DNA of 64,000 nucleotides from a bacterium (GCA_035307765.1 DATGHU010000040.1:34983-98982), one strand, 5' to 3'; shown: positions 50,967 to 60,356, counted from the stretch's first letter. Notes: a model not told the origin generated them from the sequence alone. Numbers and translations are program-made.

Positions 50967-52151
50967 CTACCGCTTCTGGGATTTGCGCACCGCCGAAGCC
51001 GCGGCTTGATTCCGATCGCCGTCGCGCGCCCCGTTGAGGACGAAGCGCTGATCGAGCGCCTTCAGCCGCTCCATAATGCCGCCGTACTCGAGTTCTTCCA
51101 TGCCGAGCATCGCCGGGTTGAAGAACCCCTGCGAGCGGATCTCGGCGCCCTTCCGGACCGCCTGCTCCAGGAACACCTCCCACACTGGGTTCTTGAACAG
51201 GTCGATCGGGCCGGTCAACACCCCATCCCGAATGGAGTAGCCCGCCGCCGACACCATCGGCAGACAGTAAAAGATGCTCGAGTCCGTGTTGAGCGGGACG
51301 GGGGCCAGCGGCATGTTGTGGCTTCCGCGGCAGTCGCCGGCGACATAGGGAATCTTGCTGAACGCCAGCCCGAACTCCTCGGTCGCGGGGAAAATTTTCT
51401 GGGTGCGCACGATGGCGACCGGATCGTCTTTCCCCACGTACCGACCGGCGATGTGCTTGAGCCGGGTCGTGCTGAGGGCGACCGCCTGCTCGTTTGGATG
51501 GGCGCGGGAGTGAATGCTCTTCACGACAAACCGGCCGGTGTCGCGCAGAAGCGCGGCGAGATCGTAGAGATCCTCCGGAGCCTTCAGGGTAATCTCCCGC
51601 TCCGCTTCCGTATGGTTGACGTCCACAACGGTGAACGTGAACCCTTTGCCGACATCCGGGCTCAGCAGGAGCCCGCCACAATACATCGGATCGCAGAACG
51701 TGAGGTAGAGCAGGAGGTTAAAAGCACCGGGCTCGGTCTTGTCGGCGGTGAGGACCATAAACGGCTCCGCCGGTCGCTCGACGATCTCTACCTCTGCAAC
51801 CCCCGGCCCCATCCCCTGGATATTGCCGGAGAACTCGCTCTTCAGGATGTCCTGCTTGGCGCCGTACAACCCCTGCCGCTCCGCGACGGAGCCCGCCTCC
51901 ATGAAGATGTCGTAGGCCAGCCGGTGGACCGCTTCGGCCTCGACCCCGTGGCGGTGAGTCATCAACACGCAAATGTCGTCGCCGGTATGGGTGACGCGAC
52001 AGTCAACCAGCAACTTGCCGCGCTGGGCCCCCGCCATCTCCGAGGCGACTTTAAGCATCTCGGGACTGGGTTGGGTATGCCCGGCGATACTCCCCACATC
52101 CGCCTTGATCGCCGTGATTGTTATCGGGGCTCGACCCGTGGACCCTGCCAT
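50967..52151 (-). CDS. Fructose-1,6-bisphosphatase class V (FBP aldolase/phosphatase)
   Basis: A 394-residue protein of the archaeal-type bifunctional FBP aldolase/phosphatase family, unrelated to classical Fbp/GlpX. N-terminal ITAIKADVGSIAGHTQPS has the metal-binding Asp, LLVDCRVTHTGDDICVLMTH the central Asp pair, DILKSEFSGNIQGMGPGVAE the substrate loop, ADKTEPGAFNLLLYLTFCDPMYCGGL, and the Tyr/Lys-containing C-terminal regions DCRGSHNMPLAPVPLN and GPIDLFKNPVWEV. In known examples one site performs both aldol condensation and dephosphorylation in gluconeogenesis or CO2 fixation. ATG at 52151 with GGGGAGG. The class is common in thermophiles and autotrophs. Confidence 0.95.
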   Translation of the reverse strand: MAGSTGRAPITITAIKADVGSIAGHTQPSPEMLKVASEMAGAQRGKLLVDCRVTHTGDDICVLMTHRHGVEAEAVHRLAYDIFMEAGSVAERQGLYGAKQDILKSEFSGNIQGMGPGVAEVEIVERPAEPFMVLTADKTEPGAFNLLLYLTFCDPMYCGGLLLSPDVGKGFTFTVVDVNHTEAEREITLKAPEDLYDLAALLRDTGRFVVKSIHSRAHPNEQAVALSTTRLKHIAGRYVGKDDPVAIVRTQKIFPATEEFGLAFSKIPYVAGDCRGSHNMPLAPVPLNTDSSIFYCLPMVSAAGYSIRDGVLTGPIDLFKNPVWEVFLEQAVRKGAEIRSQGFFNPAMLGMEELEYGGIMERLKALDQRFVLNGARDGDRNQAAASAVRKSQKR

Positions 52152-52562
52152 CCCCGCACCTCCCCCACAGATACCTCAGTCACATCGGCAGAGGAACCCG
52201 ATCACTCCCATCTCTCTTCTATTATAGCTGGAAGATCCTCGATGGAATCCCTTGTCCAATTCTCTGGCGGGAGTGGGGCTCCTGCCGCTCCAAGCCTGCG
52301 CGATCCGAAGTGGAACCCCAAAGGACAAAGTGGCTTCCAAAGTTGACCCTGCTCGCGGTGTGGCCTTGGGGGAAAATGCAGTTGCAGTTTCCGATGAAGC
52401 CCGATGGTGATTGGGTGAACGGAGTGGCGCAAGTCCCAGTGGGGGTGTCAGACGAAGTTTTTTCTGTGGAGCCTTGAGGGAGTGGAGCACCGGTCGCCAG
52501 GGCGATGGCGCTCCACCCCCTCGATGTTCCTGCGGGAAATCTACTGCACGCCGCGGCGCTTG
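52152..52562. other. Intergenic region, nothing convincing
   Basis: About 410 bp between fbp and the giant repeat protein. The stretch near 52200-52240 is AT-rich (TCTTCTATTATAGCTGG), a plausible leftward fbp promoter zone. Several short frames have no domain. A near-repeat of AGTGGAACCCCAAAGGAC and AGTGGCTTCCAAAG at about 52308-52343 is short and unassigned. Confidence 0.4.
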
Positions 52563-55500
52563 TTAGTTGTTGCCGCCACCATGACCCCCACTGCCGCCGT
52601 GCCCGCCGTTACCGCCGCCGCCCGAGTTGTTGTTACCGCCCGTGCCGCCATTGCTGCCGGAGCCCCCGTTGCCATTATGACTCCCACCCGCACCGGTTCC
52701 GCCGCTGCCAGATCCGTTGCCATTGCCGCTGCCCCCGTCGCCACCGTTCCCCCCACCGCCCCCGTTTCCCCCGCCTGAATTGCCGCTCCCCCCGTTACCG
52801 CCGTTGCCGGCATTTCCGCCGTTGCCGTTGTCGTTTCCGCCTGTCCCCGTGCCTTTGATACCGGTACCGTTCCCGTTTCCGTCGCCGCCCGCGCCACCGT
52901 TCCCGCCAGGGCCGCCTTTGCCGGCCCCGACCCCGTTGAGGGAGTCGCCGGCGTTCGCCGTGTTGCCGTTTCCGCCGTTCCCACCATTCCCACCTGTCCC
53001 GCCGTCCCCGTTGTTACTCCCGCCCGTACCCATGCCGTTCGTGCCCGTGCCGTTCCCGTTGTCGTTCCCGCCGTTACCGCCACTTCCCCCACCGCCGCCC
53101 TGACCAGCACCGGCACCGTTGGGGGAGGTGCCGGTGCTCGCCGTGTTGCCATTGCCACCTGCGCCACCGTTGCCACCCGCCCCGCCGTTCCCGTTGTTGG
53201 TTCCGCCCGTGCCTGTGCCGTTGGTGCCGGTGCCGCTCCCGTTGTTGTTGCCGCCGTTGCCACCATTGCCCCCGTTGCGGCCCTGACCGGCACCGGCCCC
53301 GCCAGAGAGCGGGGAGTTGTTGGCAATCGACGTGTTGTTATTTCCGCCGTTCCCGTCGTTCCCGGCGGTGCCGCCGTTGCCATTGTTGCTCCCGCCCGTG
53401 CCTGTGCCGTTGGTACCCGTGCCGTTCCCGTTGTTGCTGCCCCCGTTACCGCCCGCAGGGCCCTGCGCTCCGCCGTTGCCGCCATTACCTGCGCCAGCCC
53501 CACCCGGGGCAGCCACGCTGGCCACCGTGTTGCTATTGCCTCCATTGCCGCCGTTGCCCCCCGCACCGCCGTTGCCGTTGTTGTTCCCGCCGGTCCCCGT
53601 GCCACCGTTCAGGCCGGTGCCGTTCCCGTTGTTGCTGCCCCCGCTCCCACCACTGCCGCCGACACGTCCCTGACCAGCCCCCGAGCCGCCAAGGGGATTC
53701 GAGGCGTTGCTGTCGCTTCCCACGTTGTTATTGCCGCCATTGCCACCGTTCCCGCCCGCGGCGCCGTTACCATTGTTGCTGCCACCACTGCCCGTACCAT
53801 TGGTCCCGGTACCGTTCCCGTTGTTGCTGCCCCCGCTCCCACCACTGCCGCCGCCAAAGGCGCCGTTCCCCGCGAAGGCCCCGCCGGCGGAATTCACTGC
53901 GCTCGCCGTGTTGTTATTGCCGCCATCGCCGCCGTTGCCACCAGCCCCACCGTTGCCGTTGCTGCTGCCACCCGTGCCCGTGCCGTTGATCCCGGTACCG
54001 TTCCCGTTATTGTTGCCACCACTACCACCGGCACCGCCGCCACTTCCTCTACCGGACCCGGCAACCGAGTTTCCGACGGCATCCGCGATGTTACTGTTGC
54101 CGCCGGTGCCACCGTTGCCCCCATTGCCGCCGTTTCCGTTACTGTTCCCGCCCGTCCCTGTGCCCGTGCCGTTGCCCCCGTTGCCGGAATTGTTAAGTTT
54201 CTCGTTGCCGCCGCTTCCGCCAGTACCGGTGCCAATGCCATCACCGTTAGTGCCGCCGCCGGTTCCGCCGGCCCCGCCGCTGCCCCCATTCCCGGCAATC
54301 GCATTCGCAAATGATCCACCCGTGCCTGTTGCAGTTGCGCTGTTGCTGCTGCCGCCGCTTCCGCTGTTACCCCCGTTGCCGCCATTCCCGTTATTATTGC
54401 CGCCCGTACCAATCCCTATGCCATTGCCCCCGTTCCCGGAATTAGTGCCGTTCTCGTTGCCACCGCTGCCCCCTATCCCGGTACCGATGCCATTCCCGTT
54501 GTTGTTGCCGCCATTCCCCGCAACCCCGCTCCGCTGGCTGTTCCCGGCCTCGGCATTGGCAAAGGAGGAATTGCCGATGGTGTCGGCCGATGCGGTGTTG
54601 CTGTTCCCGCCGTGCCCGGTATTGCCCCCGTTACCGCCGTTCCCGTTGTTATTCCCGCCCGTTCCGGTACCCGTGCCATTTCCACCGTTACCGGAATTGT
54701 TGACGTTCTCGTTGCCGCCGTTGCCGCCGGTACCGGAGCCGGTGCCGTTCCCGTTGTGTGTCCCTCCGTTACCCCCACTGGGCGCAAAGCCATCGCTGCC
54801 GCCGGCAGCGCGGTAGCTATCGCCGGCATCGGTCGTGCTGTTTACGCCCGAGTGCGAGGTGTTGCTGTTCCCGCCGCCCCCGTTGTTGCCCCCGTTGCCG
54901 CCGTTCCCGTTGTTGCTGCCGCCGGTTGATGTCGCCGTGCCGGTTCCACCGTGACCGGAATTGCTTACGTTCTCGTCACCGCCCCGGCCGCCCGTGCCGC
55001 TGCCGACATTGCCGGGGTTGCCGGTCCCGTTGACATCACCGGCGCTCCCACCGTTGCCCCCACGAAAGCCATTGCCGGCGTCCGCTTCGCTGTATTGGCC
55101 CTGCTGCACGTCGCTTGATTGCGCACTGTTGCTGCTCCCGCCGTTGCCGCCATTGCCCCCCTTGCCACCGTTCCCGTTATTGGAGCCGCCCTTCGCCGTG
55201 CCCGTGCCGGCGCCCCCGCTGCCGGAGTTACCGGTGTTCTCGTTGCCGCCTGCACCACCTACACCAATCCCGCTGGCGTTCCCGTTTCCAAAGCTCCCGC
55301 TGCCGCCGCTCCCGCCGCCGAACCCGCTCCCGGCGTCACTTTCCGTCCCCACAGGAAACCCACCGCTCTGCCCGCTCCCGGTCGCCGCACTGTTTGCGCT
55401 CCCACCGTTGCCGCCGCTGCCCCCGTTGCCGCCGTTCCCGTTGTTGCCGCCGGCTGTGGCGGTGCCGGCCCCGGCACCACCGTTCCCGGAACTGTTGGTG

Positions 55501-56132
55501 TTGTTGTCGCCGCCGTTCCCGCCAGTGCCTAGCCCGCGGCCGGTTCCGTTCGTGGAGCCGCCGTTCCCGCCCGCCCCGCCGTTGCCCCCGCTCCCGGCCG
55601 AGCCGCGATACCCGCTGCCGCTACCCGTCGTCCCGTCGTTACTGCTTCCAGCGTTCCCCCCGTTCCCCCCGGTGCCGCCGTTCCCGTTCTGGTTCCCGCC
55701 CATGCCCGTCGCGCTTGCACCCCCGCCACTGCCGGACCCGTTCGTGTTGAAGTTACCGCCGTGGCCCCCTGTACTTGCCCCACTTCCGTTGCCGTCGTCG
55801 TCCCCACCGGTCCCGCCATCTCCCCCGTTGCCGCCATTCCCGGCCGTCGGGCCGGAATTTTGGCTGCCTCCGTTGCCGCCGACGCCTCCACCGCCCCCGC
55901 TGCCATTGTTGTTCCCGCCAGTGCCCGCCGCAGTTGCCCCAGAAGATGTCGATTGGTCGTCAAATGAACCGTTCGCGCCGGGCACCCCCGTGCCACCCCC
56001 GCCACCATTGGCGGCATGAACGGCTGGCGCCATCAGGCCAATGTAAGATAGGGAGACCGTGATCGACAAGAACACTGTCACGAGGAAGTAGAGCGGACAC
56101 CGCGCGCTGAAACTCGACCGGCTCGTTCCCAC
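52563..56132 (-). CDS. Giant secreted Gly/Asn-rich repeat protein (PE_PGRS-like)
   Basis: About 1189 residues from the GTG at 56132 (AGAAGGGGG upstream; an ATG at 56225 would add 31 residues before the signal). A signal peptide (LVTVFLSITVSLSYIGLMAPAVHA) ends near residue 41. The remainder is almost entirely GGNGG, NNNGNG and GTGTNGTGTGG strings, with short variable Ser/Thr/Ala inserts and very few aromatic or charged residues. The first half repeats a longer unit (about 80 residues), the last 600 residues a shorter unit (about 60-65). The closest analogy is the GGxGG-type PGRS region of mycobacterial PE_PGRS proteins, where polyglycine-II helix packing has been proposed. No PE domain, LPXTG or enzyme motif is seen. 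A cell-surface structural or adhesive role is inferred. Confidence 0.9.
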   Translation of the reverse strand: MGTSRSSFSARCPLYFLVTVFLSITVSLSYIGLMAPAVHAANGGGGGTGVPGANGSFDDQSTSSGATAAGTGGNNNGSGGGGGVGGNGGSQNSGPTAGNGGNGGDGGTGGDDDGNGSGASTGGHGGNFNTNGSGSGGGASATGMGGNQNGNGGTGGNGGNAGSSNDGTTGSGSGYRGSAGSGGNGGAGGNGGSTNGTGRGLGTGGNGGDNNTNSSGNGGAGAGTATAGGNNGNGGNGGSGGNGGSANSAATGSGQSGGFPVGTESDAGSGFGGGSGGSGSFGNGNASGIGVGGAGGNENTGNSGSGGAGTGTAKGGSNNGNGGKGGNGGNGGSSNSAQSSDVQQGQYSEADAGNGFRGGNGGSAGDVNGTGNPGNVGSGTGGRGGDENVSNSGHGGTGTATSTGGSNNGNGGNGGNNGGGGNSNTSHSGVNSTTDAGDSYRAAGGSDGFAPSGGNGGTHNGNGTGSGTGGNGGNENVNNSGNGGNGTGTGTGGNNNGNGGNGGNTGHGGNSNTASADTIGNSSFANAEAGNSQRSGVAGNGGNNNGNGIGTGIGGSGGNENGTNSGNGGNGIGIGTGGNNNGNGGNGGNSGSGGSSNSATATGTGGSFANAIAGNGGSGGAGGTGGGTNGDGIGTGTGGSGGNEKLNNSGNGGNGTGTGTGGNSNGNGGNGGNGGTGGNSNIADAVGNSVAGSGRGSGGGAGGSGGNNNGNGTGINGTGTGGSSNGNGGAGGNGGDGGNNNTASAVNSAGGAFAGNGAFGGGSGGSGGSNNGNGTGTNGTGSGGSNNGNGAAGGNGGNGGNNNVGSDSNASNPLGGSGAGQGRVGGSGGSGGSNNGNGTGLNGGTGTGGNNNGNGGAGGNGGNGGNSNTVASVAAPGGAGAGNGGNGGAQGPAGGNGGSNNGNGTGTNGTGTGGSNNGNGGTAGNDGNGGNNNTSIANNSPLSGGAGAGQGRNGGNGGNGGNNNGSGTGTNGTGTGGTNNGNGGAGGNGGAGGNGNTASTGTSPNGAGAGQGGGGGSGGNGGNDNGNGTGTNGMGTGGSNNGDGGTGGNGGNGGNGNTANAGDSLNGVGAGKGGPGGNGGAGGDGNGNGTGIKGTGTGGNDNGNGGNAGNGGNGGSGNSGGGNGGGGGNGGDGGSGNGNGSGSGGTGAGGSHNGNGGSGSNGGTGGNNNSGGGGNGGHGGSGGHGGGNN
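52570..55950 (-). repeat. Tandem GGN-type protein repeats (60-80 codons per unit)
   Basis: Within the giant protein gene at least 14 recognisable copies are tandem. Units open with a NNNGNGTGTNGTGTGG or NENVNNSGNGGNGTGTGTGG type block, then NNGNGGxGGNGGxGGNxNT, then a unique 10-20-residue spacer. Spacers differ completely between units whereas the Gly/Asn core is strongly conserved, as in repeat expansion with diversified inserts. Low-complexity DNA like this expands and contracts easily, so the copy number may vary between strains. Confidence 0.85.
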
Positions 56133-56570
56133 CACCCACCCCCTTCTCAGAGAAGCCCAGAACCCACCTGTGGAGCCCGGGACACGCCTCGATCCGAAGA
56201 GCGGGGAATCAATCCATTGGTGCATGCGACTCTTTTCGATCTCTACTGACTACGCCAAGCAGCGCGATTCCTTTGGCAGTCTTAATACCATTCTGGGGGT
56301 TCAAATGAGGCGGGTCTGCACCGGAATTAGAACCAGGACAGTATCTTATCCGGTAGGGGTGGCTCGATCGATGCCAAGGCCTGACGGCTTAGAGACATCG
56401 GGAGAGCGCGCATATTCCGGCACGCCACCTCCACATCGATGCAAGTCGGCGATGAGTGAGCGCCTAAAGCCATCGCGGTCCCCATGACCTCCCCCCAAGG
56501 GTATCAATTTCTGCGCGGCCCGAGGTGAACCGCCCGCAGGCGAGAGCGGCGTTAAGGTCGAGGTGGGGCG
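56133..56570. other. Intergenic region upstream of giant repeat protein
   Basis: About 440 bp between the DppC-like gene and the giant repeat gene, moderately lower in GC near 56220-56340. It must hold the leftward promoter of the repeat protein. A plus-strand frame from 56170 has no domain. No RNA gene or repeat is evident. Confidence 0.4.
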
Positions 56571-57551
56571 TTAAAGGGTGCGGGTGGGGTCCAGAGCGTC
56601 CCGGAGGCCGTCACCGACGTAGTTTACGGACAGGACCGTGAGGCAGATCATTAGCCCGGGGAAGAGGGCCATGTGGGGGGCGAGTTCCAGGTAGTTCTGG
56701 GCGTCGTAGAGGAGACGCCCCCAGGTGGGGACGTCCGGCGGAAATCCGAGCCCCAGGAACGACAGCGTCGACTCCGCGATGATCGCCGAACCGACGGACA
56801 GGGTCGCGGAGACGATCACGGGGCTGAGGACGTTCGGCAGGATGTGGCGAAAGATCTGCCCCCCCGGCCCGACGCCGATGCATCGGGCGGCCTCCACAAA
56901 CTCCCGCTCCTTGATCGACAGGAACCCCGCCCGGATCAGGCGGGCGGTGTGCATCCAGTTCAGCCCGCCGATCACGCCGACGATCAACCAGAAGATCCCG
57001 AGCTGGGGCCCAAGGCGCCTGGCCAGCGAGTCACGGAAGAGGTAGATGACCAGCAGGAGCAGCGGCAGCTGCGGCAGCGAGATGAACACGTCGGTGATGC
57101 GCATCAGGATCATGTCCGTCGTGCGCCCGAAGAATCCCGAGATCGCCCCCACCATGGTGCCGAGCGTCACCGACATCAGCATCGCGGCGATCCCCACGGC
57201 GATCGAAATCCGGCCGCCGTAGAGCACCCGGGCGAGCATATCCTGCCCCAGATCATTGGTCCCGAACGGGTGGACCCCCGACGGCGGCGCCATCGAGGCC
57301 CGGAAGTCGATCGTGTTGATCCCGACGTGGTAAATCACCGGACCGACCAGCGTCGCCGCGGTGAAGAAGAGAAACGCCCCCGCCCCGACCATGGCCAGCC
57401 GATGGCGCCGGAACCGGCGCCATGCGTCCCCCCACAACGACCGGGTGTACCGGCGGCCGGCGACAACCGGGCTGGCCGGACCCCGTATCGCGGCGGCGCC
57501 GTCCGGCAACACCGGCAGGTCGGGGAGGGATTCCGGCCGGGTGCTAGCCAT
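56571..57551 (-). CDS. Dipeptide-type ABC permease (DppC-like), second system
   Basis: A 326-residue inner-membrane permease with a ~45-residue Pro/Arg-rich cytoplasmic N-terminus, then about six helices. FGTNDLGQDMLARVLYGGRISIAVGI, the EAA loop FVEAARCIGVGPGGQIFRHILPN and the C-terminal GDGLRDALDPTRTL are diagnostic of DppC/OppC. Its start overlaps the DppB-like stop by 8 bp, the same arrangement as in the first system at 11435. No ATPase gene follows before the repeat-protein gene. It is the last gene of the second importer operon. Confidence 0.94.
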   Translation of the reverse strand: MASTRPESLPDLPVLPDGAAAIRGPASPVVAGRRYTRSLWGDAWRRFRRHRLAMVGAGAFLFFTAATLVGPVIYHVGINTIDFRASMAPPSGVHPFGTNDLGQDMLARVLYGGRISIAVGIAAMLMSVTLGTMVGAISGFFGRTTDMILMRITDVFISLPQLPLLLLVIYLFRDSLARRLGPQLGIFWLIVGVIGGLNWMHTARLIRAGFLSIKEREFVEAARCIGVGPGGQIFRHILPNVLSPVIVSATLSVGSAIIAESTLSFLGLGFPPDVPTWGRLLYDAQNYLELAPHMALFPGLMICLTVLSVNYVGDGLRDALDPTRTL

Positions 57552-58488
57552 ACTTGATCCGGGGATCGAGCAGGCCGTAGACGACGTCGGCGACGAGGTT
57601 GAAGATGACCACGAGGATGGCGTAGAGGAATGTGATCGCCATCACGACCGGGGTGTCGCTGTTCTGGATCGACGCGATCAGCAGCGACCCGATCCCTGGC
57701 ACCCGGAAGATCTGCTCGGTCACCACCGCTCCCGTGAACACCGCCGGCAGCCCCAGGGCCAAGAGCGTCACCACCGGGATCAGCCCGTTGCGCAGGACGT
57801 GCCGCACGATCACCCCGCGCTCGCGAAGCCCCTTCGCCCGGGCGGTGCGCACGTAGTCCTGCCGGACGTTGTCCAGCATCGATGACCGTACAAAGCGCAT
57901 CAGCCCCGCCGCCTGGAATAGTGCCAGGACCGCCACCGGCATGATCGCCTGCTTGATCATCCCCACCGGGCCGGTGACCTGTACGTTGTAGATGAACGGC
58001 AGCCAGTGCAGCCGGACGCTGAAGATGATGATCAGCAGGACTCCGGTGAAGAACGTCGGCAGCGAGAACCCGATGAACGCGCCGGTCGTCGCGACCTGGT
58101 CGAAAAGCGAGTACTGCTTCACCGCCGACAACACCCCGATCGGGATCGCGATCAGGATCGCAGCGAGGTACGCGGCGCCGATCACCCACAGGTCGGTGGG
58201 CAGCCGCTGGAGGATCAAGCGGCTCGCCTCGACGTGGCTGGCAAACGAGTACCCCCAGTTGCCTCGGAGAAACGCGGTCGCCCACTTCGCGTACCGGATC
58301 GGAATCGGCTCATCCAGCCCCATCTGGTGCAGGATGTTGAGCCGGACCTCCGGCGGGATGTCCGGGTTGGCCGCGAACTGCCCCAACGGGTCCCCGGGGG
58401 CGAGCGCGAGGATCCCAAACACCACCATGCTGATCAGGATCAGCGTGGGGATTGACGTCACGAGCCGGCGGCTAATGTAGGCGGTCAT
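57544..58488 (-). CDS. Dipeptide-type ABC permease (DppB-like), second system
   Basis: A 314-residue permease starting TAYISRRLVTSIPTLILISMVVFGILALAPGDPL split, the usual DppB opening. The extracytoplasmic loop contains HQMGLDEPIPIRYAKW, the EAA loop YVRTARAKGLRERGVIVRHVLRN, and the end VYGLLDPRIKYG is characteristic. ATG at 58488 with GAGG nine bases upstream; the longer open frame to 58686 is not supported. It lies 35 bp after the second binding-protein gene. Confidence 0.94.
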   Translation of the reverse strand: MTAYISRRLVTSIPTLILISMVVFGILALAPGDPLGQFAANPDIPPEVRLNILHQMGLDEPIPIRYAKWATAFLRGNWGYSFASHVEASRLILQRLPTDLWVIGAAYLAAILIAIPIGVLSAVKQYSLFDQVATTGAFIGFSLPTFFTGVLLIIIFSVRLHWLPFIYNVQVTGPVGMIKQAIMPVAVLALFQAAGLMRFVRSSMLDNVRQDYVRTARAKGLRERGVIVRHVLRNGLIPVVTLLALGLPAVFTGAVVTEQIFRVPGIGSLLIASIQNSDTPVVMAITFLYAILVVIFNLVADVVYGLLDPRIKYG

Positions 58489-58523
58489 CGTGGCGACCTC
58501 GCAGGCCCCCGCGAGTGGGTGCC

Positions 58524-60326
58524 TTAGCCGACGCGCCTCCAGTCGGCGATGTTCCACGTCTGGCTGTCGAACGGGGTCATGTTCGGGCCGACGTCCAGCG
58601 TCTTCGCCCGCGCCGAGACGTCTTTGCGGTCGATGATCGGCAGCGAAACGCCCTGCCCCACCACCAGGTCGTTCATCTTGATCCACAACTCGTCGTTCTT
58701 CTTAGGGTCGAGCTCGACGAGGCCCTTCTCGTAGAGCTGATTGTAGTCTTTGTTGACCCAGCGGCAGATGTTTTGCCCCGACCAGTTGTTCTCTTTCTGG
58801 GGGATGTCCTTCGCCGGATCCCCGCTGTAGAACCGCGCCATGTACGTGGCGGGGAACGGGGATCCGAACGTGGCCGTGTGCATCTCCGTGTCGGTGTAGA
58901 AGTGAGACAGGGTGTCGTTGTTGCCGGGCATGCTGCCGAAGTACACCGCCGCGTCCACCGCCTTCAGGGTCACCCGGATGCCGAGCTTCTCCCACCCTGC
59001 CTTGACGACCTCCTGCTCCTTCTGCCGGAGGCTGTTGACGCTCGTGGCGTAGGTCAGCTCGAGCTTGACCCCGTTCTTCTGCCGGACGCCGTCGGACCCG
59101 CGCTGCCATCCCGCCTCGTCCAGCAACTGGTTGGCCTTGGCGAGGTCGAAGATCACCTTGGTGTCCTTCGAGTTGACCCGCGTGGGGGTCGTCAGCACGT
59201 TCGCGGTCGACTCCCCCGTCTGGCCGTAGAGCTGCTTGGCGATCGTCTCGCGGTCGATCCCCAGGCTCATCGCCTGCCGAACCTTCGCATCCGTCAGGAA
59301 GGGGTGCGGCCCCCGAAGCGAGGAGCGCTGCCCGTCAACCTCCTTCGTGGGATCGCTCTGGTTGCAGTAGATCTGCTCGACGCCGCCGCCGCCGACCGCG
59401 AGGATGGCCCCTTTGGCCCCCTGCGCCATCTGCTGGAGCACCGGCCACTCCACTTGGAGGTTCCAGGCGTAGTCGTACTCCCCGGTCTCCAGCACGGCGC
59501 GGGCGGCCGAGACCGCGTCGCCGCCGCCCTTGATCTGCACCTGGTCGAACACGGGCTTGGCGGGATCCCGGTAGTATTCGTTGATCGAGTAGACGACAAG
59601 ATCCCCAGGCCGGAAGGTCTCCACCTTGTAGGGCCCGGTGCCAAACGACTTCGTGTTGAACGGGGCGTTGCGCGAGTTGCTGCCGATGTAGGCGTCCAGC
59701 GCGTGCTGGGGCAGAATTTGGCCGTTCGACCCCACAAACGGCAGGTACCACGCCGGCGTGGGGTGCTTGAAGGTGATCTTGACCGTGTAGGGATCGAGCG
59801 GTTCGACCCTCTCCACGTCCTGATAATAGGCGTAGCTGATCGCGCCCGTCTCCTTGTGGTTGACGAACTGGAAGGTGAACACGACGTCATCCGCCGTGAA
59901 CGGCCGGCCGTCGGCCCAGCGGACGCCGCGCTTGAGCGTGTAGGTCACGGTCTTCCCGTCGGCGGAGAGCCCGCCGTTGGCCCGGGTCGGCACGCTGGCG
60001 GCCAACACCGGCCGGAACACCCCGGCCTCGTCCACGGTCAGGAGCGGCTCGGTGCAGACGTGGGAGGCATGGGCGTCCTTCACCCCCACGGCGAGGTGCG
60101 CGTTCAGGATCGTCGGGGCCTGCCAGTACAAGAGTTTCAGGAGTCCGCTTCCTCCCCGCTTGGCCGGCGCGGCGGCGCGGGCGGGCCGAAGCCCCGCCGC
60201 CGAAAGCGCCGAGGCGATGGCGGTCGACCCGAGTCCGGCCGCCGCCAGGCGGGAGATCACCTCGCGTCTGGAGAGCCGACCGCTTCCCCCCCTCGCCAGG
60301 ATCCCGCGCGCCTCACGCGTCGCCAT
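58524..60326 (-). CDS. ABC substrate-binding protein, family 5, Tat signal (second of tandem pair)
   Basis: A 600-residue family-5 receptor. Residues 17-22 (LSRREVI) plus a hydrophobic stretch ending AGLRPARA form a Tat signal. Mature phrases: LLKLLYWQAPTILNAHLAVGVKD, GKTVTYTLKRGVRWADGRPFTADDVVFT split across residues 125-155, SFGTGPYKVETFRPGDLVVYSINEYYRD, AVLETGEYDYAWNLQVEW and VRQAMSLGIDRETIAKQLYGQTGE. It aligns along its whole length with the next gene at 60357. Cofactor or ligand is unknown. It begins 30 bp after the stop of that paralog. Confidence 0.94.
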   Translation of the reverse strand: MATREARGILARGGSGRLSRREVISRLAAAGLGSTAIASALSAAGLRPARAAAPAKRGGSGLLKLLYWQAPTILNAHLAVGVKDAHASHVCTEPLLTVDEAGVFRPVLAASVPTRANGGLSADGKTVTYTLKRGVRWADGRPFTADDVVFTFQFVNHKETGAISYAYYQDVERVEPLDPYTVKITFKHPTPAWYLPFVGSNGQILPQHALDAYIGSNSRNAPFNTKSFGTGPYKVETFRPGDLVVYSINEYYRDPAKPVFDQVQIKGGGDAVSAARAVLETGEYDYAWNLQVEWPVLQQMAQGAKGAILAVGGGGVEQIYCNQSDPTKEVDGQRSSLRGPHPFLTDAKVRQAMSLGIDRETIAKQLYGQTGESTANVLTTPTRVNSKDTKVIFDLAKANQLLDEAGWQRGSDGVRQKNGVKLELTYATSVNSLRQKEQEVVKAGWEKLGIRVTLKAVDAAVYFGSMPGNNDTLSHFYTDTEMHTATFGSPFPATYMARFYSGDPAKDIPQKENNWSGQNICRWVNKDYNQLYEKGLVELDPKKNDELWIKMNDLVVGQGVSLPIIDRKDVSARAKTLDVGPNMTPFDSQTWNIADWRRVG

Positions 60327-60356
60327 CGCCGGCCCCCCTATCCCCTGCCGCCCGCC

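Noticed and set aside
48878-51037. A 719-codon plus-strand frame
   Set aside because: It is opposite a clear amidase and RNase Z-like gene and shows only Arg/Gly/His-rich composition without any domain.
52563-55950. CRISPR array
   Set aside because: The repeats are in-frame protein-coding repeats of irregular length, with no constant 28-37-bp repeat and no equal-sized spacers.
53707-56019. Long Pro/Leu-rich and Ala-rich frames opposite the repeat protein
   Set aside because: They are reverse complements of the GGN repeats. The minus-strand protein has a signal peptide, a ribosome binding site and a coherent repeat phase.
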